A stretch of DNA of 5,289 bases from an uncultured Acidimicrobiales bacterium. GTDB taxonomy: Bacteria; Actinomycetota; Acidimicrobiia; Acidimicrobiales; SZUA-35. The position numbers and the translations under genes are program-made. Positions 1-5,289 of this stretch are shown one piece after another. The stretch lies in contig CALLIQ010000539.1 in NCBI GenBank assembly GCA_938008925.1, positions 1-5,289 of the forward strand, in the 5' to 3' direction. Numbering within the stretch: position 1 is the stretch's first letter; every line of letters begins with the position of its first letter. The notes under the pieces were generated by a model. It was not told the origin of the DNA, did no database searches, and saw only the letters and a program-made list of their open reading frames with translations.

Positions 1-342
1 GACTCGCTGCTCGAGATCGTCGACCGCTTCGGTGTGAGCCCGCCAGCCCCAGCCGTCCCCGTCGTCGACGCGGACGGTGCGTACGCAGGGCTGCTCGTCT
101 TACACGACATCGCCAACGCCATGTTCAGCGTCGGCATCGAGGCGACGGCGGGCGACTGCATGCGCACGGTGGTCCCCCTCGACGCGACGGCGCCCGCCAT
201 CGACGCCGCTCGGTTGATGAACGACAGCGACACCGCTGCGGTGGCGATCATCGACGGCGACTCGAGGCCGGTTGGCGTGGTGAGCGCAATGTCGCTCACC
301 GGCCTCAAGCAGGTCGAGAACACCGATTTTCTCGACCGCTGA
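1..342 (+). CDS. CBS-domain (Bateman module) protein, C-terminal part only
   Basis: The reading frame is open from base 1 to a TGA at 340-342, so the gene starts outside the window; the GTG at 34 is internal. The 113 visible residues match the end of a CBS pair. The first domain's last strands and helix are seen at about residues 18-41 (AVPVVDADGAYAGLLVLHDI), and a whole second domain spans about 50-102, with VVPLDATAPAIDAARLM and then VAIIDGDSRPVGVVS. CBS pairs usually bind adenine nucleotides and regulate an attached enzyme, channel or transporter. Here the protein ends about ten residues after the second CBS domain, as in ClC-type chloride channels with C-terminal CBS pairs and in stand-alone CBS proteins. 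The part that would decide between these lies upstream. Codon 34 (100-102) is TTA, rare in such GC-rich coding sequence. The CBS assignment is firm; the parent protein is unknown. Confidence 0.85.
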   Translation, partial: DSLLEIVDRFGVSPPAPAVPVVDADGAYAGLLVLHDIANAMFSVGIEATAGDCMRTVVPLDATAPAIDAARLMNDSDTAAVAIIDGDSRPVGVVSAMSLTGLKQVENTDFLDR

Positions 343-360
343 GCCTTCCTCGATCGCTGA
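325..360 (+). repeat. 18-nt tandem duplication over the CBS gene stop codon
   Basis: Bases 325-342 and 343-360 align at 14 of 18 positions, and their last 12 bases (CTCGACCGCTGA and CTCGATCGCTGA) differ at one. The unit is exactly six codons and stays in frame. The first copy reads D-F-L-D-R-stop and the second reads A-F-L-D-R-stop. The last stop of the CBS gene is therefore followed, in frame, by a second copy of its final codons and stop. Two of the four differences are synonymous (TTT/TTC, GAC/GAT). It probably arose by local duplication. Confidence 0.7.
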
Positions 361-364
361 ACCA

Positions 365-389
365 ATACCCGAGTCAACTAGTCGGGTTT
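365..389. promoter_or_regulatory. Putative Rrf2/IscR-type operator upstream of the peroxiredoxin gene
   Basis: An interrupted palindrome has arms ACCCGA (367-372) and TCGGGT (382-387) separated by 9 nt. Its outer bases and spacing match the 25-nt IscR type 1 consensus (ATASYYGACTR, three W, YAGTCRRSTAT) at 21 of 25 positions by my count; the right half from T379 to T387 fits fully. Known Rrf2 regulators of this kind carry Fe-S clusters or sense redox state. The site ends 27 nt before the peroxiredoxin ATG and would overlap the -35 region of the leaderless promoter proposed at 405-410. No Rrf2 gene is in the window. Alternatively, the 6-bp stem followed by TTTT (387-390) could be a weak terminator for the CBS gene. 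Confidence 0.5.
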
Positions 390-404
390 TGATCGAATGG
401 CGCG

Positions 405-410
405 TAGCGT
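405..410 (+). promoter_or_regulatory. Probable -10 element of a leaderless peroxiredoxin promoter
   Basis: TAGCGT fits the actinobacterial -10 form TANNNT and is followed by 6 nt and then the ATG at 417, which puts transcription start at or next to the A of the start codon. No Shine-Dalgarno sequence precedes the ATG, which agrees with a leaderless mRNA. No good TTGACA-like -35 is seen at the right spacing; that region is occupied by the right arm of the putative Rrf2 operator. Confidence 0.45.
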
Positions 411-416
411 TTCGTC

Positions 417-1052
417 ATGACACTTCGACTCGGCGATACCGCACCCGACTTCACGGCGAACACCACCCAGGGCGAGCTCTCGTTCCACGACTGGAAACAG
501 GGGCAGTGGGCGATTCTGTTTTCGCATCCGAAAGACTTCACGCCGGTCTGCACGACCGAGCTGGGATACACCGCCAAGCTCGCCGACGAGTTCGCCGCCC
601 GCAACGCCAAGGCGATTGCGGTCAGCGTCGACTCCGTCGACGATCACAACGCCTGGCTCGGCGACATCGAGGAGACGCAGGGCACGGCCGTCAACTTCCC
701 GATCATCGACGATTCCAGCCGGACGGTGGCCGATCTCTACGACATGATCCACCCGAACGCCGACAACACCCTCACGGTTCGCTCGGTGTTCGTGATCGAC
801 CCGAACAATGCCGTGCGTCTCACCATCACCTACCAGGCCTCGACCGGGCGCAACTTCGACGAGATCCTGCGAGTGCTCGATTCGCTGCAGCTCACCGACG
901 GCTACAAGGTGGCGACCCCGGTGAATTGGACCGATGGAGATGACGTGATCGTCTCACCCGCTCTGTCCGACGACGAAGCGAACGAGCTCTTCTCGGCCGG
1001 CTTCACGACCCTCAAGCCCTACCTCCGCACCACACCGCAGCCGAACCGCTGA
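417..1052 (+). CDS. 1-Cys peroxiredoxin, Prx6 group (AhpC/TSA family)
   Basis: This 211-residue thiol peroxidase should reduce hydrogen peroxide and organic hydroperoxides in the cytosol; there is no signal peptide. The thioredoxin-fold start is MTLRLGDTAPDF, and the active-site motif HPKDFTPVCTTE is at 37-48. It holds the peroxidatic Cys45 with Pro43, Val44 and Thr47. Arg122 in LTVRSVFVIDP is the likely conserved active-site arginine. The C-terminal block at 168-185 (PVNW, then GDDVIVSPALS) is the extension typical of Prx6-type enzymes, and the length is normal for that group. Cys45 is the only cysteine, so recycling must use an outside thiol or reductant; none is encoded here. The ATG is favoured because the family N-terminus begins there and a TANNNT box lies at leaderless spacing. 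The LLM oxidoreductase gene follows after 52 nt on the same strand. Confidence 0.95.
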   Translation: MTLRLGDTAPDFTANTTQGELSFHDWKQGQWAILFSHPKDFTPVCTTELGYTAKLADEFAARNAKAIAVSVDSVDDHNAWLGDIEETQGTAVNFPIIDDSSRTVADLYDMIHPNADNTLTVRSVFVIDPNNAVRLTITYQASTGRNFDEILRVLDSLQLTDGYKVATPVNWTDGDDVIVSPALSDDEANELFSAGFTTLKPYLRTTPQPNR

Positions 1053-1067
1053 GGCGAGGGCTCAGAA

Positions 1068-1097
1068 TTGAGTCGGAGGCCTCGGTCGGGCGAGACT
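1068..1097 (+). promoter_or_regulatory. Weak candidate promoter before the LLM oxidoreductase gene
   Basis: TTGAGT at 1068-1073 resembles a -35 box, and GAGACT at 1092-1097 is an imperfect -10 box 18 nt downstream. The latter would start transcription at or near the ATG at 1105. The match is modest, so read-through from the peroxiredoxin gene is equally possible. A GGAGG at 1075-1079 is 25 nt from the ATG, too far for a normal ribosome binding site. Confidence 0.2.
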
Positions 1098-1104
1098 CCT
1101 TCTC

Positions 1105-2112
1105 ATGCTGATCGACACCTCCCTCTCCCCCAACCTCGCGACCGCGGCCGAGAGCGCCAAGGCATCGGAAGACGCCGGCTACGACGCCATCTGGACGGCG
1201 GAGACCAGCCACGACCCCTTCTTCCCCTTGGCGCTCGCCGCGCCAGCGACCGAGTCGATCACGCTCGGCACCTCGATCGCGGTCGCGTTCGCCCGCAACC
1301 CGATGCTGCTCGCCAACATCGGCTACGACCTGAACCGGCTGTCCGACGGACGGTTCGTCATGGGTCTCGGTTCGCAGATCAAGCCACACATCACGAAGCG
1401 GTTCTCGATGGAGTGGAGCAAGCCCGCCGCCCGGATGCGGGAAATGGTCCAGGCGATGCACGCCATCTGGGACTGCTGGCAAGACGGCACCAAGCTCGAC
1501 TTCCGCGGTGACTTCTACAGCCATACCCTCATGACGCCCTTCTTCGACCCCGGGCCGAACCCGGCTGGCAAGCCTCGCGTCTATCTCGCCGGCGTCGGTC
1601 CGCTCATGACCCAGGTCGCCGGTGAGGTGTGTGACGGCTTCTTCTGCCACCCCTTCACGACGAGTGAGTTCCTCCGCGACGTGACTCTGCCCGCGCTCCA
1701 GGCAGGTCGGGACAAGAGCGGTCGATCGGCCGACGGCTTCGAGGTGTGCCTGCCGGCGTTCGTGGTCACCGGCGAGACCGAGGAGGCCATGGAGGCGAAC
1801 AAGCTCGCCGTCCGCAAGCAGATCTCCTTCTACGGCTCGACGCCCTCGTACCGCCCGGTCCTCGAACACCACGGTTGGGGCGACCTCCAGGGCGAACTCA
1901 ACACGCTCTCCAAGCAGGGCGAATGGGACACGATGGCCGGCCTCATCGACGACGACGTGCTCGACGCCTTCGCGGTCGTCGGCGAACCGTCCGCGGTCGC
2001 GACCGGTCTGCAGAGCCGGTTCGGCGACACGGTGCAGCGACTCAGCTTCAACTCGATGGGCGAAGCCGACGGCGCGGCCATCGATCAGATCCGGTCCGAA
2101 CTCGCAGGCTGA
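1105..2112 (+). CDS. LLM-class (luciferase-like) oxidoreductase, probably F420-dependent
   Basis: The 335-residue protein belongs to the bacterial luciferase-like TIM-barrel superfamily and most resembles the F420-dependent group modelled as TIGR03617 (MSMEG_2256-like); that subgroup is recalled, not searched. Visible hallmarks are the N-terminal strand MLIDTSL, SEDAGYDAIWTAE at 21-33, ITLGTSIAVAFARNP at 52-66, LSDGRFVMGLGSQ at 79-91, RVYLAGVGPLM at 158-168, CDGFFCHPF at 176-184 and the late FAVVGEP at 289-295. Such enzymes move hydride between reduced F420 (or flavin) and varied substrates; the substrate cannot be read from sequence. It is soluble, without signal or membrane segments. The ATG is the only usable start, because an in-frame TGA lies at 1069-1071 with no other start codon between. 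It could be cotranscribed with the peroxiredoxin. Its stop is 9 nt from the stop of the convergent regulator gene. The superfamily call is firm; F420 as cofactor is likely. Confidence 0.92.
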   Translation: MLIDTSLSPNLATAAESAKASEDAGYDAIWTAETSHDPFFPLALAAPATESITLGTSIAVAFARNPMLLANIGYDLNRLSDGRFVMGLGSQIKPHITKRFSMEWSKPAARMREMVQAMHAIWDCWQDGTKLDFRGDFYSHTLMTPFFDPGPNPAGKPRVYLAGVGPLMTQVAGEVCDGFFCHPFTTSEFLRDVTLPALQAGRDKSGRSADGFEVCLPAFVVTGETEEAMEANKLAVRKQISFYGSTPSYRPVLEHHGWGDLQGELNTLSKQGEWDTMAGLIDDDVLDAFAVVGEPSAVATGLQSRFGDTVQRLSFNSMGEADGAAIDQIRSELAG

Positions 2113-2125
2113 CCGACGACGTCAG
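2109..2125. repeat. Short inverted repeat spanning both convergent stop codons
   Basis: CTGAC (2109-2113) and GTCAG (2121-2125) are perfect 5-bp arms around a 7-nt loop. Each arm contains the TGA stop of one of the two converging genes. The stem is short and has no T-tract in either direction, so it is at best a weak bidirectional terminator; chance is a fair alternative. Confidence 0.3.
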
Positions 2126-4956
2126 GCCGGGGCAACACCTTCGCGAACCGCCCACGCCGCGATTTCGGCGCGCGACTGCATCGAGAGCTTCGCCAGAATG
2201 TGCGAGACGTGAGACGACACCGTCTTGCGGGCGATGTAGAGCTCTTCGGCGATCTGGCCGTTCGTCATGCCTTTGGCGACCAGCCGGGCCACATCGAGTT
2301 CTCGACCCGTCAGCGGACTGTCCGACGGATCGGACTCCGGGTTCGACGTCGGATCTGACGCCGCGCCAGACATGACGCACAGCGCGTCCTCTCGCCTCGC
2401 TCCGGGCCATCGCTCCAGCCGAGTGGCGGCGACACCCGCCACCTCACGTGATTCCGCAACGCGCCCGGTGGCGGCGAGAAGGCAAGCGAAGGCGAGGTCG
2501 ACCTCGGCCTGGATCACCACGGCGTAGGTCTCGACATTGCCCTTGCCGCTCGAGCACAGCAGCGGTGTGGACCGGGCGCTGATCAGCAGCGCCTCGGTCT
2601 CCGGGGCGGTTGGCTGCTCGGCTGCCGCCAAGAGAGCCTGTGCGCTCAGGTAGGAACCATCGCCGTGCCCCACCGATGCATCGAGGAAGCGGCGGAGCGC
2701 GTCGAGCGGGACACCGGCGCTCCGCAGATCGCGAAACATCCAGGCCAGGAGCACCGGGTGCTCGCCGACCGATGGGATGTCGTCCAAGGCGGCAACCGCT
2801 GCGTCCGTCTCGCCCTTTCGGGCGAGCAGCACGGCCCGAACGCCGCCGAGCCAGGCGACATCGCTGTCGTGGAGAATCGAGAGGCGACCCTCGAGCTCGG
2901 CGAGCAGTCGCTCGCTCTCGCCATCGTCGCCCGTCTCGACGGCGAGGAGGGCTTCGACGAGCGCCAACTGCGTCCTGGTGCGCGATCCCCGTCCGAGCAA
3001 CCGCGAACGGCTCGCCCAGCTGATGGCTTCGTGCAAGTCGCCGCGATGCACGGCCAGATCAACCTTCTTGACCGAGAACGAGTGCACCGACATCGAGTCG
3101 AAGCCACAGCGAACGGCGGCGAGGCGCATTCGCTCGAGTGTCTCGTCCGCATCGCCGTCGTCGGAGTTGACCGTCACGTTGTGCCACGCTCGGGCCGCCC
3201 CGACGTCGTCGCCGGCCGCTTCGCATTCCTCGGCGATCTCGATCAACTCGATGCGCCCTCGCTCACGGCGCGCAGCGTCGAACATCAGCGCGCTGCTGCG
3301 TTCGATCCTGGCTCGCCGGCTGACGTCATCGAGCCCTGCCCGGTTCGCCAGTTCGTCTGCCCGCTCGGCGAACGCGATCGCTGTCTCGTTCTCACCGTGC
3401 AGCATGTGGAACTGCGCGAGCGCTGCAGTGATTCGCGCTTCCTCGGCGTCGTTTGCGCCGTCGCCGGCGCCGCCCACCGATGCCCTCGCCTCCTCGACGA
3501 CAGCCAACCGGTCTCGCAGCTCGCCGACGAGCTCGCGCTCGGCGACGTCGTCGCACGATTCGTAGGCAATCCGCATCGCGAACACGATGGCCTCGGCCTG
3601 ACGCGAGCTGTGGTCACGGATCGTGAGCGCTCGCCACCGATCGGCGTGACGACGCGCCGTCGACAACTCACCCATCAGCCACGCAGAACGGCCGGCCAAC
3701 TCGCACAACTCGGGGTGATCGGGCATCTCCGTCAGCGCAGCCTCAGCGAGGCGCAACGCTTGATAGGCCGACCCGTTCGACAGATAGTGGCGAGCGCCGT
3801 GCGGGGCGAGCTCGACGAGATCCTTCAGGCGTCCAGCACCTTTTGCGTGCCGTGCCAATTCGGCGAAGTCGCCCGGCCGAAGAGCTCGCAAGGCGACGAA
3901 GGCTCGCTCGTGAAGCCGGCGCCGCTCTCGACCGAGCAGCCACGAAAGCACCGACTCGCGCACGAGCTCATGCCGGAACCGAAAGAGGTCGACATCTCCC
4001 TCCATCAGGATTCGGCGGGCAACGAGCGGACGCAGCCGGGCGATGATCGTCGCCTCGTCGAGATCGGCCGCTGCCGCGAGCAGATCGAACTCGAAGCGCC
4101 CACCGAGCACGGCGGCCACGGCGAGGAGATCGCGCTCCCCGTCGTCGAGGTCTTCGAGCTGCAACCGAATCGTCTCCTCGAGCGACCGTGGGAGCGATGC
4201 GGCATCGGCCCGGAGATCCTCTCCGTTCGACAGCAGCTGCTCGAGGAAGAAGGGACTCCCACCCGTCCGGGCGTGGAGCCGCTCGATCAGCCGCTCGTCC
4301 CTGAGTTGCCCGAGGGTCGCCAGCAGGTACTCGGCGACCTGCGACGGGTCGAACGGCTCGAGATGCACGTGAACCGGGCTGTGTCGACGTTCGATCAGCG
4401 ACACCAACTCGGCGGCCGGGTGGAACGATGTCAGCTCCTCGGACCGGTAGCCGATCACGAATGACGGGTGCTCCGAAGCGGATACGAGGCGCTCGATCAC
4501 CTGCAACGACTCGACGTCGGCCCAATGCAGATCGTCGAGCACGATCAGCTCCGGGCCGAGGTGGCGAACCAGGGCAATGCCGGCGCCAATCAGATCGCCG
4601 GTAGCGACCGAGACATGGTCATCGGCCTCGAGCCCGGTGGCCGTCGACCGGAGCAGCTGCGTGAGTGGGCCCGCGACCGCCGAGAGATCGCCGGGGATCT
4701 CCGACCACCACCGAACGACGGGTTCGACCACGGAGAGCAACAGGTCGAATGGGCGCCCCATCGACGCCGGCGAACTGGTTCCGAACAGATGGGGCTGATC
4801 GACGGCGGCCAGCGATTCGTTCAAGAGCCGGGTCTTGCCAACCCCCGGCTCACCCGAGATCAACGCGATGGCAGCGTCGGTGGAGGTGAGGACCGCGAGC
4901 AGCTCAGCGATCTCGTCGTCACGGCCGACGAGCACGTCGGTGAAACCGTTGACCAT
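2122..4956 (-). CDS. LAL-type transcription regulator: AAA-like ATPase, helical repeats, LuxR HTH
   Basis: The 944-residue protein has the layout of large ATP-binding LuxR-family (MalT/LAL-like) regulators, usually 850-1100 residues. The N-terminal ATPase starts with LVGRDDEIAELL (9-20). Its Walker A motif is GEPGVGKT at 35-42, with Lys41. Walker B is LIVLDDLHWAD at 137-147, with Asp141/Asp142, followed by FVIGYRSEEL (166-175) with a possible sensor Arg171. TGGSPFFLEQLL at 231-242 is typical of the family. Residues of about 350-860 form alpha-helical TPR-like repeats (for example 396-440), the usual site for inducer or partner binding. A polar Pro/Ser/Asp linker (865-880) leads to the GerE/LuxR HTH at 881-944, with LTGRELDVARLVAKG and then TVSSHVSHILAKL. 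It likely binds DNA as an ATP-dependent switch; signal and targets are unknown. All motifs look intact. The ATG follows a TANNNT box at leaderless spacing without a Shine-Dalgarno sequence. Confidence 0.93.
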   Translation of the reverse strand: MVNGFTDVLVGRDDEIAELLAVLTSTDAAIALISGEPGVGKTRLLNESLAAVDQPHLFGTSSPASMGRPFDLLLSVVEPVVRWWSEIPGDLSAVAGPLTQLLRSTATGLEADDHVSVATGDLIGAGIALVRHLGPELIVLDDLHWADVESLQVIERLVSASEHPSFVIGYRSEELTSFHPAAELVSLIERRHSPVHVHLEPFDPSQVAEYLLATLGQLRDERLIERLHARTGGSPFFLEQLLSNGEDLRADAASLPRSLEETIRLQLEDLDDGERDLLAVAAVLGGRFEFDLLAAAADLDEATIIARLRPLVARRILMEGDVDLFRFRHELVRESVLSWLLGRERRRLHERAFVALRALRPGDFAELARHAKGAGRLKDLVELAPHGARHYLSNGSAYQALRLAEAALTEMPDHPELCELAGRSAWLMGELSTARRHADRWRALTIRDHSSRQAEAIVFAMRIAYESCDDVAERELVGELRDRLAVVEEARASVGGAGDGANDAEEARITAALAQFHMLHGENETAIAFAERADELANRAGLDDVSRRARIERSSALMFDAARRERGRIELIEIAEECEAAGDDVGAARAWHNVTVNSDDGDADETLERMRLAAVRCGFDSMSVHSFSVKKVDLAVHRGDLHEAISWASRSRLLGRGSRTRTQLALVEALLAVETGDDGESERLLAELEGRLSILHDSDVAWLGGVRAVLLARKGETDAAVAALDDIPSVGEHPVLLAWMFRDLRSAGVPLDALRRFLDASVGHGDGSYLSAQALLAAAEQPTAPETEALLISARSTPLLCSSGKGNVETYAVVIQAEVDLAFACLLAATGRVAESREVAGVAATRLERWPGARREDALCVMSGAASDPTSNPESDPSDSPLTGRELDVARLVAKGMTNGQIAEELYIARKTVSSHVSHILAKLSMQSRAEIAAWAVREGVAPA

Positions 4957-4962
4957 GATGCG

Positions 4963-4968
4963 AGACTA
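4963..4968 (-). promoter_or_regulatory. Probable -10 element of a leaderless promoter for the LAL regulator
   Basis: Read on the minus strand, TAGTCT fits TANNNT and is followed by 6 nt and the ATG at 4956, the same geometry as at the peroxiredoxin gene. No Shine-Dalgarno sequence and no clear -35 box are visible. The TAG in this box is also the stop codon of the small minus-strand frame that ends at 4966. Confidence 0.45.
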
Positions 4969-5241
4969 GCGAGCGGGCTCGAGGCAGAGCTGAGCGCCGA
5001 CGCGCAGCAACCGCCGGCGACGGGCCCGCCCGACGCCGCGACGAACGGACCCGCCACCGAACGCGAACGCACGCCACCCTGAGCGAAGGGAGCTCGCTCG
5101 GTGCCCGGTGAACGTGTCCGGATTCGTCGACAGAGCGCCGAGCAGAGCCGCCCGTTGCTCCGAGTCCCGGGTGCGTCGATCGAGCTCCGCCAGGACGTCG
5201 CGGGGGTGTACCTGATGGAATGGCGAGGTCATGTCCTTCAC
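4966..5241 (-). CDS. Possible small hypothetical protein, arginine-rich C-terminus
   Basis: I do not recognise this frame. From a GTG at 5241 it encodes 91 residues; an ATG at 5232 would give 88. A TGAGG sequence 8 nt before the GTG is a fair ribosome binding site. Residues 1-50 look protein-like: TSPFHQVHPRDVLAELDRR, then an amphipathic helix through EQRAALLGAL, with mostly G/C third positions. Residues 51-91 are very rich in Arg and Gly (GRARRRR at 72-78) and overlap two GC-rich hairpins, so this half may be a chance frame or lie after a frameshift. The frame is also open from 5241 to the window edge, but that part (NRARARCER) contains an 18-bp palindrome and looks non-coding. Its stop is 9 nt upstream of the LAL regulator ATG, so cotranscription is possible. 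A non-coding leader region is a real alternative. Confidence 0.3.
   Translation of the reverse strand: MKDMTSPFHQVHPRDVLAELDRRTRDSEQRAALLGALSTNPDTFTGHRASSLRSGWRAFAFGGGSVRRGVGRARRRRLLRVGAQLCLEPAR
5015..5038. repeat. GC-only hairpin upstream of the LAL regulator
   Basis: CGGCG-A-CGGG, a 4-nt loop, then CCCG-A-CGCCG: nine G-C pairs interrupted only by one A/A mismatch (T/T on the minus strand). It lies 58 bp before the regulator ATG. There is no T-tract, so a standard intrinsic terminator is unlikely. It could be an RNA structure in a longer upstream transcript, a protein-binding site, or a by-product of high GC. Confidence 0.4.
5081..5099. repeat. Inverted repeat with 6-bp arms
   Basis: GAGCGA (5081-5086) and TCGCTC (5094-5099) are perfect complementary arms around a 7-nt loop. 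A nearby CACC/GGTG pair could lengthen the stem across a bulge. No T-tract follows on either strand. It falls where the small minus-strand frame changes from protein-like to arginine-rich. Confidence 0.3.
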
Positions 5242-5267
5242 GATGACGGCCTCAGGTAGGCGCTCGC

Positions 5268-5285
5268 ATCGGGCACGTGCCCGAT
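5268..5285. promoter_or_regulatory. Perfect 18-bp palindrome, candidate operator
   Basis: ATCGGGCAC is followed directly by its reverse complement GTGCCCGAT, giving an uninterrupted 18-bp palindrome with a CACGTG centre. It lies 27 nt upstream of the GTG at 5241 on the minus strand, a suitable place for a dimeric repressor or activator site. It could equally serve a plus-strand gene beyond the right edge. As RNA it could form a short stem with a small loop before TTT on the plus strand, a weak terminator option. Confidence 0.45.
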
Positions 5286-5289
5286 TTCG

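Noticed and set aside
389..943. Plus-strand frame overlapping the peroxiredoxin
   Set aside because: Arg/His-rich out-of-frame shadow; the peroxiredoxin frame has the full family signature.
1061..1098. Small inverted repeats between the peroxiredoxin and LLM genes (CTCA/TGAG, GAGGCCTC, GAGTC/GACTC)
   Set aside because: Arms of only 4-5 bp, or an 8-bp palindrome, with no T-tract; expected by chance in GC-rich DNA and not enough for a terminator or operator call.
1012..1872. Minus-strand 286-codon frame overlapping the LLM oxidoreductase
   Set aside because: Arg/Gly/Glu/Val-rich shadow of a well-recognised plus-strand enzyme; no domain or conserved motif seen.
4860..5072. Minus-strand Ala/Ser-rich frame with a membrane-like stretch, starting at GTG 5072
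   Set aside because: It runs about 100 nt into the start of the LAL regulator in another frame, has no supported start site, and its low-complexity composition is typical of a high-GC shadow frame. It remains the place to look if a frameshift in the small upstream gene is suspected.
2665..5082. Very long plus-strand open frames (2665-4464 and 4468-5082) antisense to the LAL regulator
   Set aside because: They are in codon register with the regulator on the opposite strand, so their stops would need TTA, CTA or TCA codons there, which are rare in high-GC genes. No recognisable domain appears, while the minus-strand product has intact Walker and HTH motifs.
5101..5259. Plus-strand 53-codon GTG frame opposite the small minus-strand frame
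   Set aside because: No ribosome binding site, less regular third-position G/C than the opposing frame, and no recognisable motif.

Overview
The window is high-GC DNA with strong G/C preference at third codon positions. It carries a deazaflavin (F420)-type luciferase-like oxidoreductase, a large ATPase-LuxR regulator, and gene starts that look leaderless. Together these suggest an actinobacterium; a marine or soil Acidimicrobiia-like lineage is a guess from overall flavour, not shown by the sequence.

Layout. (1) 1-342, plus strand: the C-terminal end of a protein with paired CBS domains, cut by the left edge. (2) 343-416: a short intergenic region holding an 18-nt tandem duplication of the end of the CBS gene, an interrupted palindrome that closely fits the IscR/Rrf2 type 1 operator, and a probable leaderless promoter. 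(3) 417-1052, plus: a one-cysteine peroxiredoxin of the Prx6 group. (4) 1105-2112, plus: a luciferase-like (LLM) oxidoreductase, probably F420-dependent. (5) 2122-4956, minus: a 944-residue LAL-type transcription regulator with an N-terminal ATPase, a helical-repeat middle and a C-terminal LuxR helix-turn-helix. It converges on gene 4 with only 9 nt between the stop codons. (6) 4957-5289: upstream of the regulator, with a weakly supported small arginine-rich reading frame on the minus strand and three inverted repeats, including a perfect 18-bp palindrome near the right edge.

How the genes may work together. The peroxiredoxin and the LLM enzyme are co-directional and 52 nt apart, so they could share a transcript. 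Both would fit redox metabolism, but no pathway is shown. The regulator is convergent with them and appears to have its own promoter; a role in controlling this neighbourhood is possible but unproven. The most interesting signal is the Rrf2/IscR-like site just upstream of the peroxiredoxin, placed where it would cover the -35 region of a leaderless promoter. I see no mobile element, tRNA, rRNA, CRISPR array or phage gene, and no convincing new multi-gene system.
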